From an uncultured Christensenellaceae bacterium (GTDB lineage Bacteria; Bacillota; Clostridia; Christensenellales; Borkfalkiaceae), in assembly GCA_910587825.1 (NCBI GenBank), contig CAJUNJ010000002.1:108575-172574 (forward strand): a DNA stretch of 64,000 bases, written 5' to 3'. Position numbers and translations under genes: made by a program. Positions 1-9,093 of this stretch are shown here, piece by piece. A model generated the notes under the pieces. The model had not been told where the DNA came from. It was given only the letters and a program-made list of their open reading frames with translations, and did no database searches. Position 1 is the stretch's first letter. Each line of letters opens with the position of its first letter.

Positions 1-31
1 CGGGCTAAGCGGAAAATTTCCGCTTAGTCCG
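1..31. repeat. Inverted repeat downstream of hemZ, probable terminator stem
   Basis: An 11-bp perfect stem (CTAAGCGGAAA paired with TTTCCGCTTAG) spans about 5-27 and is extended by weaker pairs to 1-31. It lies just past the hemZ stop on the minus strand. A U-run would fall outside the window, so the terminator role is inferred from position. Confidence 0.55.
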
Positions 32-41
32 CGCCTTAAAT

Positions 42-1403
42 TTAAGTGAAAAGTTTTATTCTGTCGGCTATTATTTTTTGGGTTTTATTTATATACGTGG
101 GTATATCCTTGGGGGAAGCAAGGCGTTCTATCCTGTTCTCTTCGCCGAAAAGGCGTTTTGAAATGGCGTTTGCGCCTACGGCGATATTGTCTGAAATTTC
201 TTCCATTACGTCGATATTGTAGACGCAGGCTTTACCTTGCTTGCACCAGCCTACGTTTTCAAGCCCGCCCGCCTGATATTTCTGGCGGTACATATAATAC
301 GGCGCATAGCCCGCCTTTGAAAGCTTTTGACGGGACAAGTCCACCATTTCGTTTATGCCCGAAATATTTAAGCGTTTGACCTCTTCTTTAAGTTTTGCGC
401 CCGACTTCAAAGACAGCGTATGCACGGTTATATTTGCGGGGTCAAGCGAAATTGCTTTGTCAAGCGATTTTACAAAGTCGTTTACGCTTTCGTCCGCAAG
501 CCCCGCTATTAAGTCGAGATTTATATCGAAGCCGTATTTTTTCGCGCTTTCATAAGCGGAGACCGTCTGCGCTGAGGTGTGCGCCCTGCCTATCTTTGCA
601 AGCGTTGCATCGTTGAAAGTCTGCGGGTTGACGCAAATGCGCGTAACGCCGTACCGCTTTGAAAGCGCAAGCTTTTCTTCGGTAAACATATCCGGCCTGC
701 CCGCTTCCACAGTGTATTCGGGAATATCGGGAAATTCCCGCGCGACGGCGGAATATACGCGTTCAAGCTGGTTTACGTCAAACACGAAGGGCGTCCCGCC
801 GCCGATATACACGCTGTTAAGCCTTTTTACAAGCCCCTTTACGGAATGAATTTCTTCTACAAGACAGTCGATATACTTTTCGACGTAAGCTCGCGTAGCG
901 CTTATCGGCGCGGTTATGAACGAGCAGTATTGACATTTAGTCGGGCAAAAAGGTATGCTTATAAACAAGTCCTGCCCCGCGCCCGTACCCGAAGTGTTTT
1001 TCTGCGTGGCGATTATGTCCGTGACAAGCGAAATTTTATCCTTGCCGACGCACATTTTTTCAAACAGCGGGACGTAGTCTTTGCCGTCCGAAAGTTCGGT
1101 ATAGGCAAGCTTTGTAGGTCTTATGCCCGTAAGCGCACCCCAGGGCAACCCGCCCCTTTCCGCGGAAATAATCTTATAAAACGCAAGCTTTGCAAACCGC
1201 TTGGCAAACCTGCGGAATTGCAGGTCGTCTTCGGGTTCGCATTCGTCTTCGAAATCGTAAAACTCACCGCCGTATTCTATGGAATTAAAAAATCTGCCGT
1301 TTGCAAATTCAAAATAGTGGGTAAAGTCCTCTTCTTCGCAGTCAAACGCGCGTATGACGTCCATTATTTCGGGACGGAGATATTCGCTGTTAGTAGTCAA
1401 CAT
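42..1403 (-). CDS. hemZ: Coproporphyrinogen III dehydrogenase HemZ (radical SAM)
   Basis: 453-residue radical SAM protein of the HemN/HemZ group. Family role: oxygen-independent oxidative decarboxylation of coproporphyrinogen III in haem synthesis, in the cytosol. Seen: an N-terminal alpha/beta region with the HemZ-type 'LTGIRPTKL' stretch (about 91-99), then the SAM iron-sulfur motif CxxxCxxC at C153, C157 and C160, and a glycine-rich GGGTP segment near residue 200. It is the last gene of the minus-strand block, 4 bp after the metallo-hydrolase stop, with no clear Shine-Dalgarno, so translation is probably coupled. The link to haem rather than another radical SAM reaction is by family resemblance; no other haem gene is in the window. 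Confidence 0.85.
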   Translation of the reverse strand: MLTTNSEYLRPEIMDVIRAFDCEEEDFTHYFEFANGRFFNSIEYGGEFYDFEDECEPEDDLQFRRFAKRFAKLAFYKIISAERGGLPWGALTGIRPTKLAYTELSDGKDYVPLFEKMCVGKDKISLVTDIIATQKNTSGTGAGQDLFISIPFCPTKCQYCSFITAPISATRAYVEKYIDCLVEEIHSVKGLVKRLNSVYIGGGTPFVFDVNQLERVYSAVAREFPDIPEYTVEAGRPDMFTEEKLALSKRYGVTRICVNPQTFNDATLAKIGRAHTSAQTVSAYESAKKYGFDINLDLIAGLADESVNDFVKSLDKAISLDPANITVHTLSLKSGAKLKEEVKRLNISGINEMVDLSRQKLSKAGYAPYYMYRQKYQAGGLENVGWCKQGKACVYNIDVMEEISDNIAVGANAISKRLFGEENRIERLASPKDIPTYINKTQKIIADRIKLFT

Positions 1404-1407
1404 AATT

Positions 1408-2010
1408 TTATCTTAAATAGGGATTGTATTTTCTTTCGCGGGCAAGCGTTGTGTCTTCGCCGTGACCGCAGTACACGGCGTAATCTCCGTCGAGCAAGCA
1501 AAGCTTTTTAAGGCTTTCTTTAAGCCGTATTACGTCGCCCGTGGGCAAATCACACCTGCCCACGCTTCCCGCAAACAGCGTGTCGCCCGTAAACAGCTTG
1601 CCGTCTGAAATGTAGCAGACCCCGCCGACGGTATGCCCGCCCGAAGATATGACGGTAAAAGTCATTCCGCCGAGGCTTATAACTTCTCCGTCGGAAAGGG
1701 TTTTGTAAATTTCGAAATACGGAATATTCACTCCGCCGAATATGCCCCTGTTTTCCGGACAGGAAATAAATTTATCTTCGCCGTCGCCGCAATATATCGG
1801 TACGCCGTTTTCATAAAATTTTCCGCAACCGCCCACGTGGTCGAAGTGACCGTGAGTCAAAAGCACGGCGACGGGCTTTAAATTCATTTCAAGGCAGGCG
1901 TCGTAAACGGACGGCGATGCGCAGTCTATAACCACTGCGGTTTTGCCGTCGTTCGTAAGCACGTAAGTATTGCAGCCGTAGCCGTAATCTGTAATTTTTG
2001 TAACCTGCAT
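1408..2010 (-). CDS. MBL-fold metallo-hydrolase, glyoxalase II-like
   Basis: 200-residue metallo-beta-lactamase-fold hydrolase. The zinc motif HxHxDH is intact at H53, H55, D57 and H58 (THGHFDH), followed by the later 'GHTVGG', 'TGDTLF' and 'CGHGEDT' metal-ligand loops of the YcbL/GloB-like group, which hydrolyse thioester-type substrates. The true substrate cannot be read from the sequence. It starts 2 bp after the rel stop and ends 4 bp before hemZ, so it is part of the same transcript. In Clostridia a small MBL hydrolase often follows rel, which fits this order. Confidence 0.85.
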   Translation of the reverse strand: MQVTKITDYGYGCNTYVLTNDGKTAVVIDCASPSVYDACLEMNLKPVAVLLTHGHFDHVGGCGKFYENGVPIYCGDGEDKFISCPENRGIFGGVNIPYFEIYKTLSDGEVISLGGMTFTVISSGGHTVGGVCYISDGKLFTGDTLFAGSVGRCDLPTGDVIRLKESLKKLCLLDGDYAVYCGHGEDTTLARERKYNPYLR

Positions 2011-2012
2011 AA

Positions 2013-4139
2013 TCAGTTTGTCGTGCGGTAAACGTCTATTACCCGCTTATCCTTTTTAAGACGGTTGATAAGCATATCCATATCAGAACGCCTGTTAAGC
2101 CTTATACGCAAATCGAATTCCGCCTGTTTTTCCTTATTGACCCTGCCGTTTATAGCCGTCATAGACAAGTGCAGGGCTGAAATTTCGGAAGTAATGAACG
2201 CAATAAGTCCGTCCCTGTCGTCTGCGATTATCTTTATACCGGCTATAAACTCCGTCTGTTCGCCCGTCCACTGCGCCGGGTGAAGGCGTTCTCTGTCTTC
2301 CCTCTTTAAGTTGGGACAGTCCGAACGGTGGATAATTACTCCCCTGCCTCGTGACACGAAGCCGACGATGTCGTCGCCGGGGACAGGGTTGCAACAGTGC
2401 GCAAATCGCACCAGAAGCCCGCTTAAACCCTTTACGGAAACACTGCCGGAAGGAGTATTTCTGAGTTTGTCCGTGGTAAGCATTTCTGCGGGTTTGGGCA
2501 CTTCTTTATTATAATAGTCTATAAGCTTGAAAATGACCTGATTTACCCCGACCGCGCCGTAGCCGACCGAAGCCATCATTTCGTTTACCGAAGAAAACAC
2601 AAGCTTATTGGAAAGTTTGTTGAAGGATTCTTCCGTGAGAATGTCGGCAAGATTGTACCCGCGCCTCTTTGCTTCGGCTTCGAGCATAGCTTTGCCGGTT
2701 TTGGCGTTGTCTTCCTTCATCTCGCGCTTAAAGAACTGCCGTATCTTGGCGCGGGCGGAACCCGATTTTACGAATTTAAGCCAATCCCACGACGGTCCCT
2801 TTGCCGTTGGCGAAGTAAGAATTTCTACGACGTCGCCCGTGTGCAGCGACGAATTTAAGGGGACAATGCGTGAATTTACCTTTGCGCCTACGCATTTATT
2901 GCCGACTTCGGAGTGAATTGCGTATGCAAAATCGACGGGCGTTGCCTCCAACGGAAGTGAAATTACTTTGCCGTGCGGGGTAAAGACAAGCAGTTCGTTT
3001 GAATACAAGTCATTTTTAAGACTGTCTACAAATTCCTTGGAATCGTTTAAACTGCCCTGCCAGTCCATTACGTCGCGTATCCAGGAAAGACGCTGGTCAA
3101 AGCCCGTTTCGCTTACCTTCTGTTCCTTGTACCTCCAATGCGCCGCGATACCGAATTCAGCCATTTTGTGCATTTCCTGTGTGCGTATCTGAATTTCGAA
3201 TATCTGACCGAAATCTGTAACAACCGTGGTGTGAAGCGACTGGTACATATTGCGCTTGGGGGTTGCGATGTAGTCCTTAATGCGCCCCGGGACGGGCTTC
3301 CACTGTTTGTGTATTTTGCCCAGAACTTCATAACATTCTTCAACCGTGCCGACTATAACGCGGACGGCGGACAAGTCGTAAATCTGGTCAAGCGACTTGT
3401 CCTGATTTTTCATCTTTTTGTATATCGAAAAAAAGTGTTTCGGTCTGCCGAACACTTCGCCGCCTATCCCGCTTTCTTCAAGCATTTCTTTAAGACGCGA
3501 CACCACAGAGTCAACAAAACTTCTGCGTTCGGCAAGTTTTTGGTGGATGTTTGTGACAAGATATTCGTATGCTTCGGGGTCAAGATATTTTAAGCATAAA
3601 TCTTCGAGTTCGCACTTAATCTGCGATATACCCAATCTGCCGGCAAGCGGGGTAAAAATTTCAAGCGTTTCTTTTGAAATGCGTTGCTGGCGTTCGTCCG
3701 AAAGAAAATTGAGAGAACGCATATTGTGAAGCCTGTCGGCAAGCTTAATTATAATTACGCGCACGTCGTTTGCCATAGACACAAAAATTTTGCGGAAGTT
3801 TTCGGCGTCCTCTTCCTCGTGCGAAGCATAGCGTATTTTGTCGAGTTTTGTAACCCCATCGACAAGCGTCAGAATTTCGTCGCCGAAGCGCGAACGGATA
3901 TCTTCGGCTGTCGCTTCGGTATCTTCTATTACGTCGTGAAGAAAAGCCGCGGCGACGGACGGGGTGTCCATTCCGAGGTCGATAAGTATTTCGGCAACGG
4001 CGCAGGGGTGCGTAAAATAGGGTTCGCCCGAAGCGCGTTTCTGCCCGTCGTGCATAAGCTCCGCATAGCGGTATGCCGAAAGCAAAATCTGCCTGTCGGG
4101 TTCCGGATAGACGTTTAATTTATCGAGTACGGTTTTCAT
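2013..4139 (-). CDS. relA: Bifunctional (p)ppGpp synthetase/hydrolase Rel
   Basis: 708-residue long-form RelA/SpoT homologue, near the usual family length. Domains in order: HD hydrolase (ligand H44 in YFTHP, HD pair at H68-D69 followed by IEDT), synthetase (about 230-350, with 'RIKDYIATPKRNMYQSLHT' and the EIQIRT strand), TGS (about 390-450, 'VFTPHGKVISLP') and C-terminal zinc-finger/ACT region ('FAHCCNPVPGD', about 585). The hydrolase motif is intact, so it should both make and degrade the stringent alarmone. It sits between recJ and a metallo-hydrolase with 2-5 bp gaps, an arrangement typical of Clostridia. Confidence 0.95.
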   Translation of the reverse strand: MKTVLDKLNVYPEPDRQILLSAYRYAELMHDGQKRASGEPYFTHPCAVAEILIDLGMDTPSVAAAFLHDVIEDTEATAEDIRSRFGDEILTLVDGVTKLDKIRYASHEEEDAENFRKIFVSMANDVRVIIIKLADRLHNMRSLNFLSDERQQRISKETLEIFTPLAGRLGISQIKCELEDLCLKYLDPEAYEYLVTNIHQKLAERRSFVDSVVSRLKEMLEESGIGGEVFGRPKHFFSIYKKMKNQDKSLDQIYDLSAVRVIVGTVEECYEVLGKIHKQWKPVPGRIKDYIATPKRNMYQSLHTTVVTDFGQIFEIQIRTQEMHKMAEFGIAAHWRYKEQKVSETGFDQRLSWIRDVMDWQGSLNDSKEFVDSLKNDLYSNELLVFTPHGKVISLPLEATPVDFAYAIHSEVGNKCVGAKVNSRIVPLNSSLHTGDVVEILTSPTAKGPSWDWLKFVKSGSARAKIRQFFKREMKEDNAKTGKAMLEAEAKRRGYNLADILTEESFNKLSNKLVFSSVNEMMASVGYGAVGVNQVIFKLIDYYNKEVPKPAEMLTTDKLRNTPSGSVSVKGLSGLLVRFAHCCNPVPGDDIVGFVSRGRGVIIHRSDCPNLKREDRERLHPAQWTGEQTEFIAGIKIIADDRDGLIAFITSEISALHLSMTAINGRVNKEKQAEFDLRIRLNRRSDMDMLINRLKKDKRVIDVYRTTN

Positions 4140-4144
4140 AAAAT

Positions 4145-6454
4145 TTAACCATTTAATTTATTTACCAAACAGAAAAGTTCGGAATTGGCAAGGTCTGTCT
4201 TGACGCCGCGGTTTACCGTAAGCCTTCCCCCGTCGAAAGAGATAAGCGAAAGCTGGCGGAACACTTCAAGCGCGAAAGCCGTATGCGACGGCTTTGCAAT
4301 GTCGCTTTTAAGCGCAACCTGACCGCTGTCCGTGCCGTAAAGATTTGCGCAGTTTGCCGACACCGCCGAAAAAATGCTTAAAAGTTTTTGACGTTCGCTC
4401 GGAAGTCCGTTTAAATAATTATATCCCGATATGTCGCCGCATATAATTATGCGTTTGCCTTCAAGCGAAGGTATGCGCACGCCCGCAGGCGGACGGTCGA
4501 GGAAAATTACGTTTCTGTATCCGCTTAAATCGGCGTCGTATTCAGGCGAAAGCAAAACAGCGTCGGAAAGGTTGCCGGAAGCAAGGCAAAACAGTTCTAC
4601 CTGCAAGTTTGAAATATTTTTATAGCGGGAAAGCGTCTGATAGCTTTGCGCTATAAAAAGAGTACCGTAACCGCTGACGTTTGAAGCCGATTCGTCTATC
4701 TCTTCCGCCGTCATAAACACCTTTTCGCAACCGACTTCCGGACGGGCAAGGGTCAAAATATTGTTTACGGCTATTTCGTCGGCGCAAAACCGACCCGCTT
4801 CACGCCCGTAAATTACGTCGCGTATATAGCCTTTTACATACTCTTTTCCGCGGAATTTGGAAATATTATATTCAAAAATAAACTTTTTGGGTGAGTTGCT
4901 TTCAAGCAAACAGGTGTAATTTGACCCGCCGAAATACATAAGTTCGAAGTTGCCGCTCTTTACGGATATATGCGGCGACATAGGTTTTACGGGTCTTACT
5001 TCGAGAGAAGCCGCCTGCGCTTCGAACATAGGACGGCGGTTGCCTACCCCGAAAGGTTCCAAAAGTTCAAGCTCCTTAGCAAGGCGGACGGCGGTTGCGC
5101 CGTTGAGTTTTCCGCTTACGCTTACGGTATGTTCAAAGTCCTCTGACGTATAATTTTCCGAAAGATATTCGTTTAAAGCACTTTCAAGACCGTCGAAGTT
5201 TTCAACCTTTACGTTTACGCCCGCCGCCTGCGCATGACCGCCGAATTCTTCGATGTACTGTCCGCAGGCTTTCAACGCTTCGAAAATATTTACGTTTTCA
5301 ACCGAACGGGCGGAACCTTTCAGCATATCGCCGTTGCGGACGAAAAGCATTGCCGGACGGGCGTACTCGTCGGCAAGTCTTGCGGCGACTATCCCGACAA
5401 AGCCCGTGTTCCAGCTTTCGTCCCACAGCATTATCACTTTTCCGTATGCGCCGCGTTCCTTTAACTTGCTTTTGGCGCAGGCGTACAGTTCGTCACAGTA
5501 TTTCTGCCGTTCGGTATTGTATGCCGTAAGCTTTGCGGCAAGGTCGAAAATTACTTTGCCGTCGGTTGCCGTAAACAGGTTTAATGCCGAGCGTGCGTCG
5601 CCCATTCTTCCGGCGGCGTTTATCTTGGGGGCGATGCCGAAAGCTATCGTCTGGGAACTTACCGCAGAGTCGGTTTTATTCAGAAAATAAGAATAGCAAT
5701 TGCGCGGGCTGTCGTTTATAAGCTTTAAACCTTCGTAAACGATGTCCCTGTTTTCGCCCGTAAGCGGAACGCTGTCCGCAACCGTAGCTATCGCCGCGAA
5801 ATCGAGATACCGATATGCGCTTTCGCCGTTCAGCGCAACGCCGACTTTAAGCGCGACGCCCGCTCCGCAGAGATTGTCGTAAATATACCCGTCGTTGAAT
5901 TTGGGGTTTACGCATATGCAGTCGGGAATTCTGTCCGGAAGCTCGTGATGGTCGGTGACTATTACCTCAGCGCCCTGTTCCTTGATATATTCTATCTCTT
6001 CCGCACAGGAAATTCCGCAGTCGACGGTGATGAAAAGCTGGGGGAAATATTCTTCGAAAATAGCGTCGATGGATTTTACGTTAAGCCCGTAACCGTCGGC
6101 GCGTTCGGGAATATAGACGACGGGTTGGATACCGAAATCCTTTAAGGCGTTGCACATTATAGTCGAAGCGCATACGCCGTCCGCGTCGTAGTCGCCGTAA
6201 ACGACGACAGACCATTCCTCGTCACGGGCGCGGGAAATAAGTTTTACGGCTTCGTCCATACCGCTCATTTTAAATGGCGAAATGAAGTGCGAACGCGAAG
6301 GACGAATAAAAGATAAAATCTTTTCCCTGCTGTCAATCCCTCTGCCGTACAAAATTTTTACGGTATCTTCCAGAAGTCCGCATTGCGCGGCAAGCGACTT
6401 AACGGTATTAAGTTGTTGCTCCGAAAAAACGTATTCGGGAATAATTCTTTTCAT
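4145..6454 (-). CDS. recJ: Single-stranded-DNA exonuclease RecJ
   Basis: About 769 residues. 5'-3' single-strand exonuclease of the DHH phosphoesterase family, used in RecF-type recombination and repair. Seen: GDYDADG at about 87-93 (manganese-binding aspartates), TDHHELP (the DHH motif), 'GCGISC' and DHHA1-type glycine motifs such as 'GGHAQAAG', followed by an OB-fold region and a long C-terminal extension usual for Gram-positive RecJ. The longest reading frame begins with a TTG at 6475; I prefer the ATG at 6454 because a GGAAAG element lies just upstream and the family starts close to it. Confidence 0.92.
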   Translation of the reverse strand: MKRIIPEYVFSEQQLNTVKSLAAQCGLLEDTVKILYGRGIDSREKILSFIRPSRSHFISPFKMSGMDEAVKLISRARDEEWSVVVYGDYDADGVCASTIMCNALKDFGIQPVVYIPERADGYGLNVKSIDAIFEEYFPQLFITVDCGISCAEEIEYIKEQGAEVIVTDHHELPDRIPDCICVNPKFNDGYIYDNLCGAGVALKVGVALNGESAYRYLDFAAIATVADSVPLTGENRDIVYEGLKLINDSPRNCYSYFLNKTDSAVSSQTIAFGIAPKINAAGRMGDARSALNLFTATDGKVIFDLAAKLTAYNTERQKYCDELYACAKSKLKERGAYGKVIMLWDESWNTGFVGIVAARLADEYARPAMLFVRNGDMLKGSARSVENVNIFEALKACGQYIEEFGGHAQAAGVNVKVENFDGLESALNEYLSENYTSEDFEHTVSVSGKLNGATAVRLAKELELLEPFGVGNRRPMFEAQAASLEVRPVKPMSPHISVKSGNFELMYFGGSNYTCLLESNSPKKFIFEYNISKFRGKEYVKGYIRDVIYGREAGRFCADEIAVNNILTLARPEVGCEKVFMTAEEIDESASNVSGYGTLFIAQSYQTLSRYKNISNLQVELFCLASGNLSDAVLLSPEYDADLSGYRNVIFLDRPPAGVRIPSLEGKRIIICGDISGYNYLNGLPSERQKLLSIFSAVSANCANLYGTDSGQVALKSDIAKPSHTAFALEVFRQLSLISFDGGRLTVNRGVKTDLANSELFCLVNKLNG

Positions 6455-6484
6455 AAACTTTCCGTAAAATTTCAAGTAAACAAA

Positions 6485-6506
6485 AGGCGGGTTTTAACCC
6501 CCGCCT
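6485..6506 (-). terminator. Rho-independent terminator between secF and recJ
   Basis: GGCGGG (6486-6491) pairs with CCCGCC (6500-6505), and on the minus strand the stem is followed by TTTTGTTT. It sits after the secF stop at 6526, separating secDF from the recJ-rel-hemZ block. Confidence 0.75.
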
Positions 6507-6525
6507 CCGCTTTCAAATATAATAA

Positions 6526-7497
6526 TTATTTTTTATTGGTGTGTTTTGCTTTGAAATCGTCGCCGATACGCTTGAAGCGCGCATACACGGGCGGAATGAA
6601 GAACGCCGTACCGTATACGTTTGCAACTGCGCAGATAAGCGCAATAACGACCGGCGATATAATCATCTGCACGGACAGTGCGCTTATAGCAAGAAGCACG
6701 AACAGTAAGACGGCAATCGCCGTAACCGCAACGGAAGACGTAACCGTGTTTACAAGGCTTGCGCCCACGCACGTATCCACCTGTTCGCCGACGCCGAGCG
6801 AGGCGAACTTTTCGTCTTTGAGATTTTTACGCATTTTGTCAAAGAACAGGCAGCAACCTATCATAGTCATAAGCACGGTCAAAACGCCGAAAACGGCAAC
6901 CGACGAGCCTATGGGTACACGCGTTATAGCAAGAAGTGAAATAAAAATAGCAAGGTTATGAACGTTGGCAAGAAGCGCCGCGAACGCCATAGTCAGCCTG
7001 TACCTTACCGCAAAGTAGATAAACTGGAATGCTATTGCCGCCGCAACTGCGATTGCGCCGTAAGTTACGGTTTTCCAGGTTCCATGCTGTGTATTTACAA
7101 CGTGGTAAGACGCGTTGCTTGAAGCGGTTGCGCTTGCGTTCAATCTTTCGTGAATAGCGTCGGAAGCGGACTGTATCTTTGCCCCGTCAACACTATTTGC
7201 GAAAGTGAACGTAAGTTCCCCGCCCATATCTATCGAACCGTAATTCGAAGAATAATACTTTACGCCCGCTTTATCAAACTCTTCGTCGCATAGTTTGATA
7301 AGTTCGTCACGGTCGTCGAATTCAACGACGGCGTAATCGACGACTACCGTCTGATAACTCGAATTTTCCTGACCGTAGTTGAAATATCCGTTTGCAACAA
7401 ATTGGAATATCATTCCCATTGCAAAGCCGATTGCAATTATAGCCGCCGTTAAGGCAACCATAATGTGCATCTTCGAAGAGAGTTTCAAATTAGTCAT
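6526..7497 (-). CDS. secF: Protein translocase subunit SecF
   Basis: 323-residue RND-type membrane protein, accessory subunit of SecYEG that works with SecD to pull exported proteins across the membrane using the proton gradient. Seen: an N-terminal membrane segment (about 10-34), a periplasmic-type P1 loop of roughly 100 residues, then four or five hydrophobic segments (about 135-300). 'PIGSSVAVFGVLTVLMTMIGCCLFFDKMRKNLKDE' (about 195-230) lies where SecF carries its conserved 'D.I..FDR.RE' segment, and the sequence there is somewhat divergent. The start overlaps the secD stop by 8 bp, indicating translational coupling. Confidence 0.88.
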   Translation of the reverse strand: MTNLKLSSKMHIMVALTAAIIAIGFAMGMIFQFVANGYFNYGQENSSYQTVVVDYAVVEFDDRDELIKLCDEEFDKAGVKYYSSNYGSIDMGGELTFTFANSVDGAKIQSASDAIHERLNASATASSNASYHVVNTQHGTWKTVTYGAIAVAAAIAFQFIYFAVRYRLTMAFAALLANVHNLAIFISLLAITRVPIGSSVAVFGVLTVLMTMIGCCLFFDKMRKNLKDEKFASLGVGEQVDTCVGASLVNTVTSSVAVTAIAVLLFVLLAISALSVQMIISPVVIALICAVANVYGTAFFIPPVYARFKRIGDDFKAKHTNKK

Positions 7498-9010
7498 TTT
7501 CGTATTCCTCCCTCGTAAATCCGCAGAATTTGAATTTATCCTTTACGGGCGACGAAAGGACGTACCACATAAATCTTGTAAACCAATACAAAACGTAGGA
7601 AGCAAGCGTTGCAATAAAGAATATAAGTCCGCAGGAAGCAAGCTCGCCGACGCAGATAAGCGCAAGCATAAGCGCGACAATTACAAGTATAATGTGCATT
7701 TCAAGTATGCCGAGAAGCATATTCTTGTAACCGGACTTGACAGCCGACTGCATCGTCTTGCCCTTCTTCGTCTCACCGCGTACGTTTTCAAACAGTGCGA
7801 AGTTGCTTGCGCATAACAGTGCGAGTCCGAGAACTGCCGTTACTGCGCCCGCTATCGTAAGCTGTATTTCTATGAGCATAAGCGCGATTATTATAGCAAG
7901 CGAATATATTAAAATCATTAACGCATTAACCAAACCGAGCTTTTTGTACCTGACCACGGAATAGATTATTGCGGCTATTATTATAAACAGTAACGCTATG
8001 CCGAGATATACGGGTGCGATTGCGCCGAGAGCGGAAGTTTTGTAAACTACCGTGAAATCGTCCGTGCCGTAACCGAGCGAAAGTACATCGCCGTTCGCAA
8101 CAGAATTGAGTACTATCGCGTAATCGCGCGCAAGCGCCGCGTCGCCGTTTTCGATACCTATATAGAAGCTGCCGCTGTCTATAGTGCCGTCGACGTTAAG
8201 GGCAATAAGTTTGTTGTCGCCTATATAGAATCCGATAGCCTTGTCGTCATCCTCTTCGGTGGCAACCGAAGTAATACGCGTTGTTACGTCTTTAAACAAT
8301 TCTCTTCCCGCTTTGGTAAGATTTAACCTTACGGCATAATTACCGCCCGCGGATACGTTGGTAATACTCTTGAAATACGAAGTAACGTCGGCTGTAAGCG
8401 GAGTTATTATATTGTCCGCGCCCGTATTTCCGATTTCGGTATTTCTGAGCGTAAGCTCGCCGTCGAAGAACATATAGCCTATCGTACGTTCTATTTCGCT
8501 TGTGTAGGAAGAACGGAGCGAGGAACCGTTATCTGCGTATGCCGCATAGGGAAAATTTGTGGGGACGGATACCTTGACCGTATAATCGTCCTGCACGGAC
8601 ACCGAGTAGCCCGAATATCCCTTTTCGCCAAAACGCTTTGCAAGCACCTGTGCGTCTTTTAAAACATCGGCTTTAAAGCCTTCTTCGCCGTTTTCGTAAT
8701 CTTCAAAAGCGTTTTCGTCAACATAGACGCTTCCGCGCTTCTGGTACTTTGCGTAATCTTCAAGCTTGTCCTCTTCCGCGCCCGTTGTATACAGCGCGTA
8801 TTCCGAAGCGGAAATAACTCCCTCGGGATAAAGCACGGCTTCGGCGTTGCCCGAAAGCTCTCCGCCGAGTTTGATGCTTGAAATAAACGAATTGAATTTT
8901 CCGACTCCGTTGCTGCCGGGCGTTGTATACGATACGGTGGCAAACACGCCGAGAACGACTATTGCGGCAACGAGTATCGCCGTTATTATCGCCGATTTTA
9001 TTTTGCCCAT
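7490..9010 (-). CDS. secD: Protein translocase subunit SecD
   Basis: 506-residue partner of SecF. Seen: one N-terminal membrane segment (about 7-27), a large extracytoplasmic P1 domain (about 30-325) and a C-terminal bundle of hydrophobic segments (about 330-490). Start chosen at the ATG at 9010, which has AGGAGT about 9 nt upstream; the reading frame extends one more codon to a TTG. The P1 head is shorter and more divergent than in E. coli SecD, as is common in Firmicutes. It is followed by secF with an 8-bp overlap. Confidence 0.9.
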   Translation of the reverse strand: MGKIKSAIITAILVAAIVVLGVFATVSYTTPGSNGVGKFNSFISSIKLGGELSGNAEAVLYPEGVISASEYALYTTGAEEDKLEDYAKYQKRGSVYVDENAFEDYENGEEGFKADVLKDAQVLAKRFGEKGYSGYSVSVQDDYTVKVSVPTNFPYAAYADNGSSLRSSYTSEIERTIGYMFFDGELTLRNTEIGNTGADNIITPLTADVTSYFKSITNVSAGGNYAVRLNLTKAGRELFKDVTTRITSVATEEDDDKAIGFYIGDNKLIALNVDGTIDSGSFYIGIENGDAALARDYAIVLNSVANGDVLSLGYGTDDFTVVYKTSALGAIAPVYLGIALLFIIIAAIIYSVVRYKKLGLVNALMILIYSLAIIIALMLIEIQLTIAGAVTAVLGLALLCASNFALFENVRGETKKGKTMQSAVKSGYKNMLLGILEMHIILVIVALMLALICVGELASCGLIFFIATLASYVLYWFTRFMWYVLSSPVKDKFKFCGFTREEYEND

Positions 9011-9093
9011 CAACTAATTACTCCTAATAAATGTATGGCTTTATAAGCCTGACTTTTATAATTATATAAAAAAAACTTGCGTCCGTCAATTAA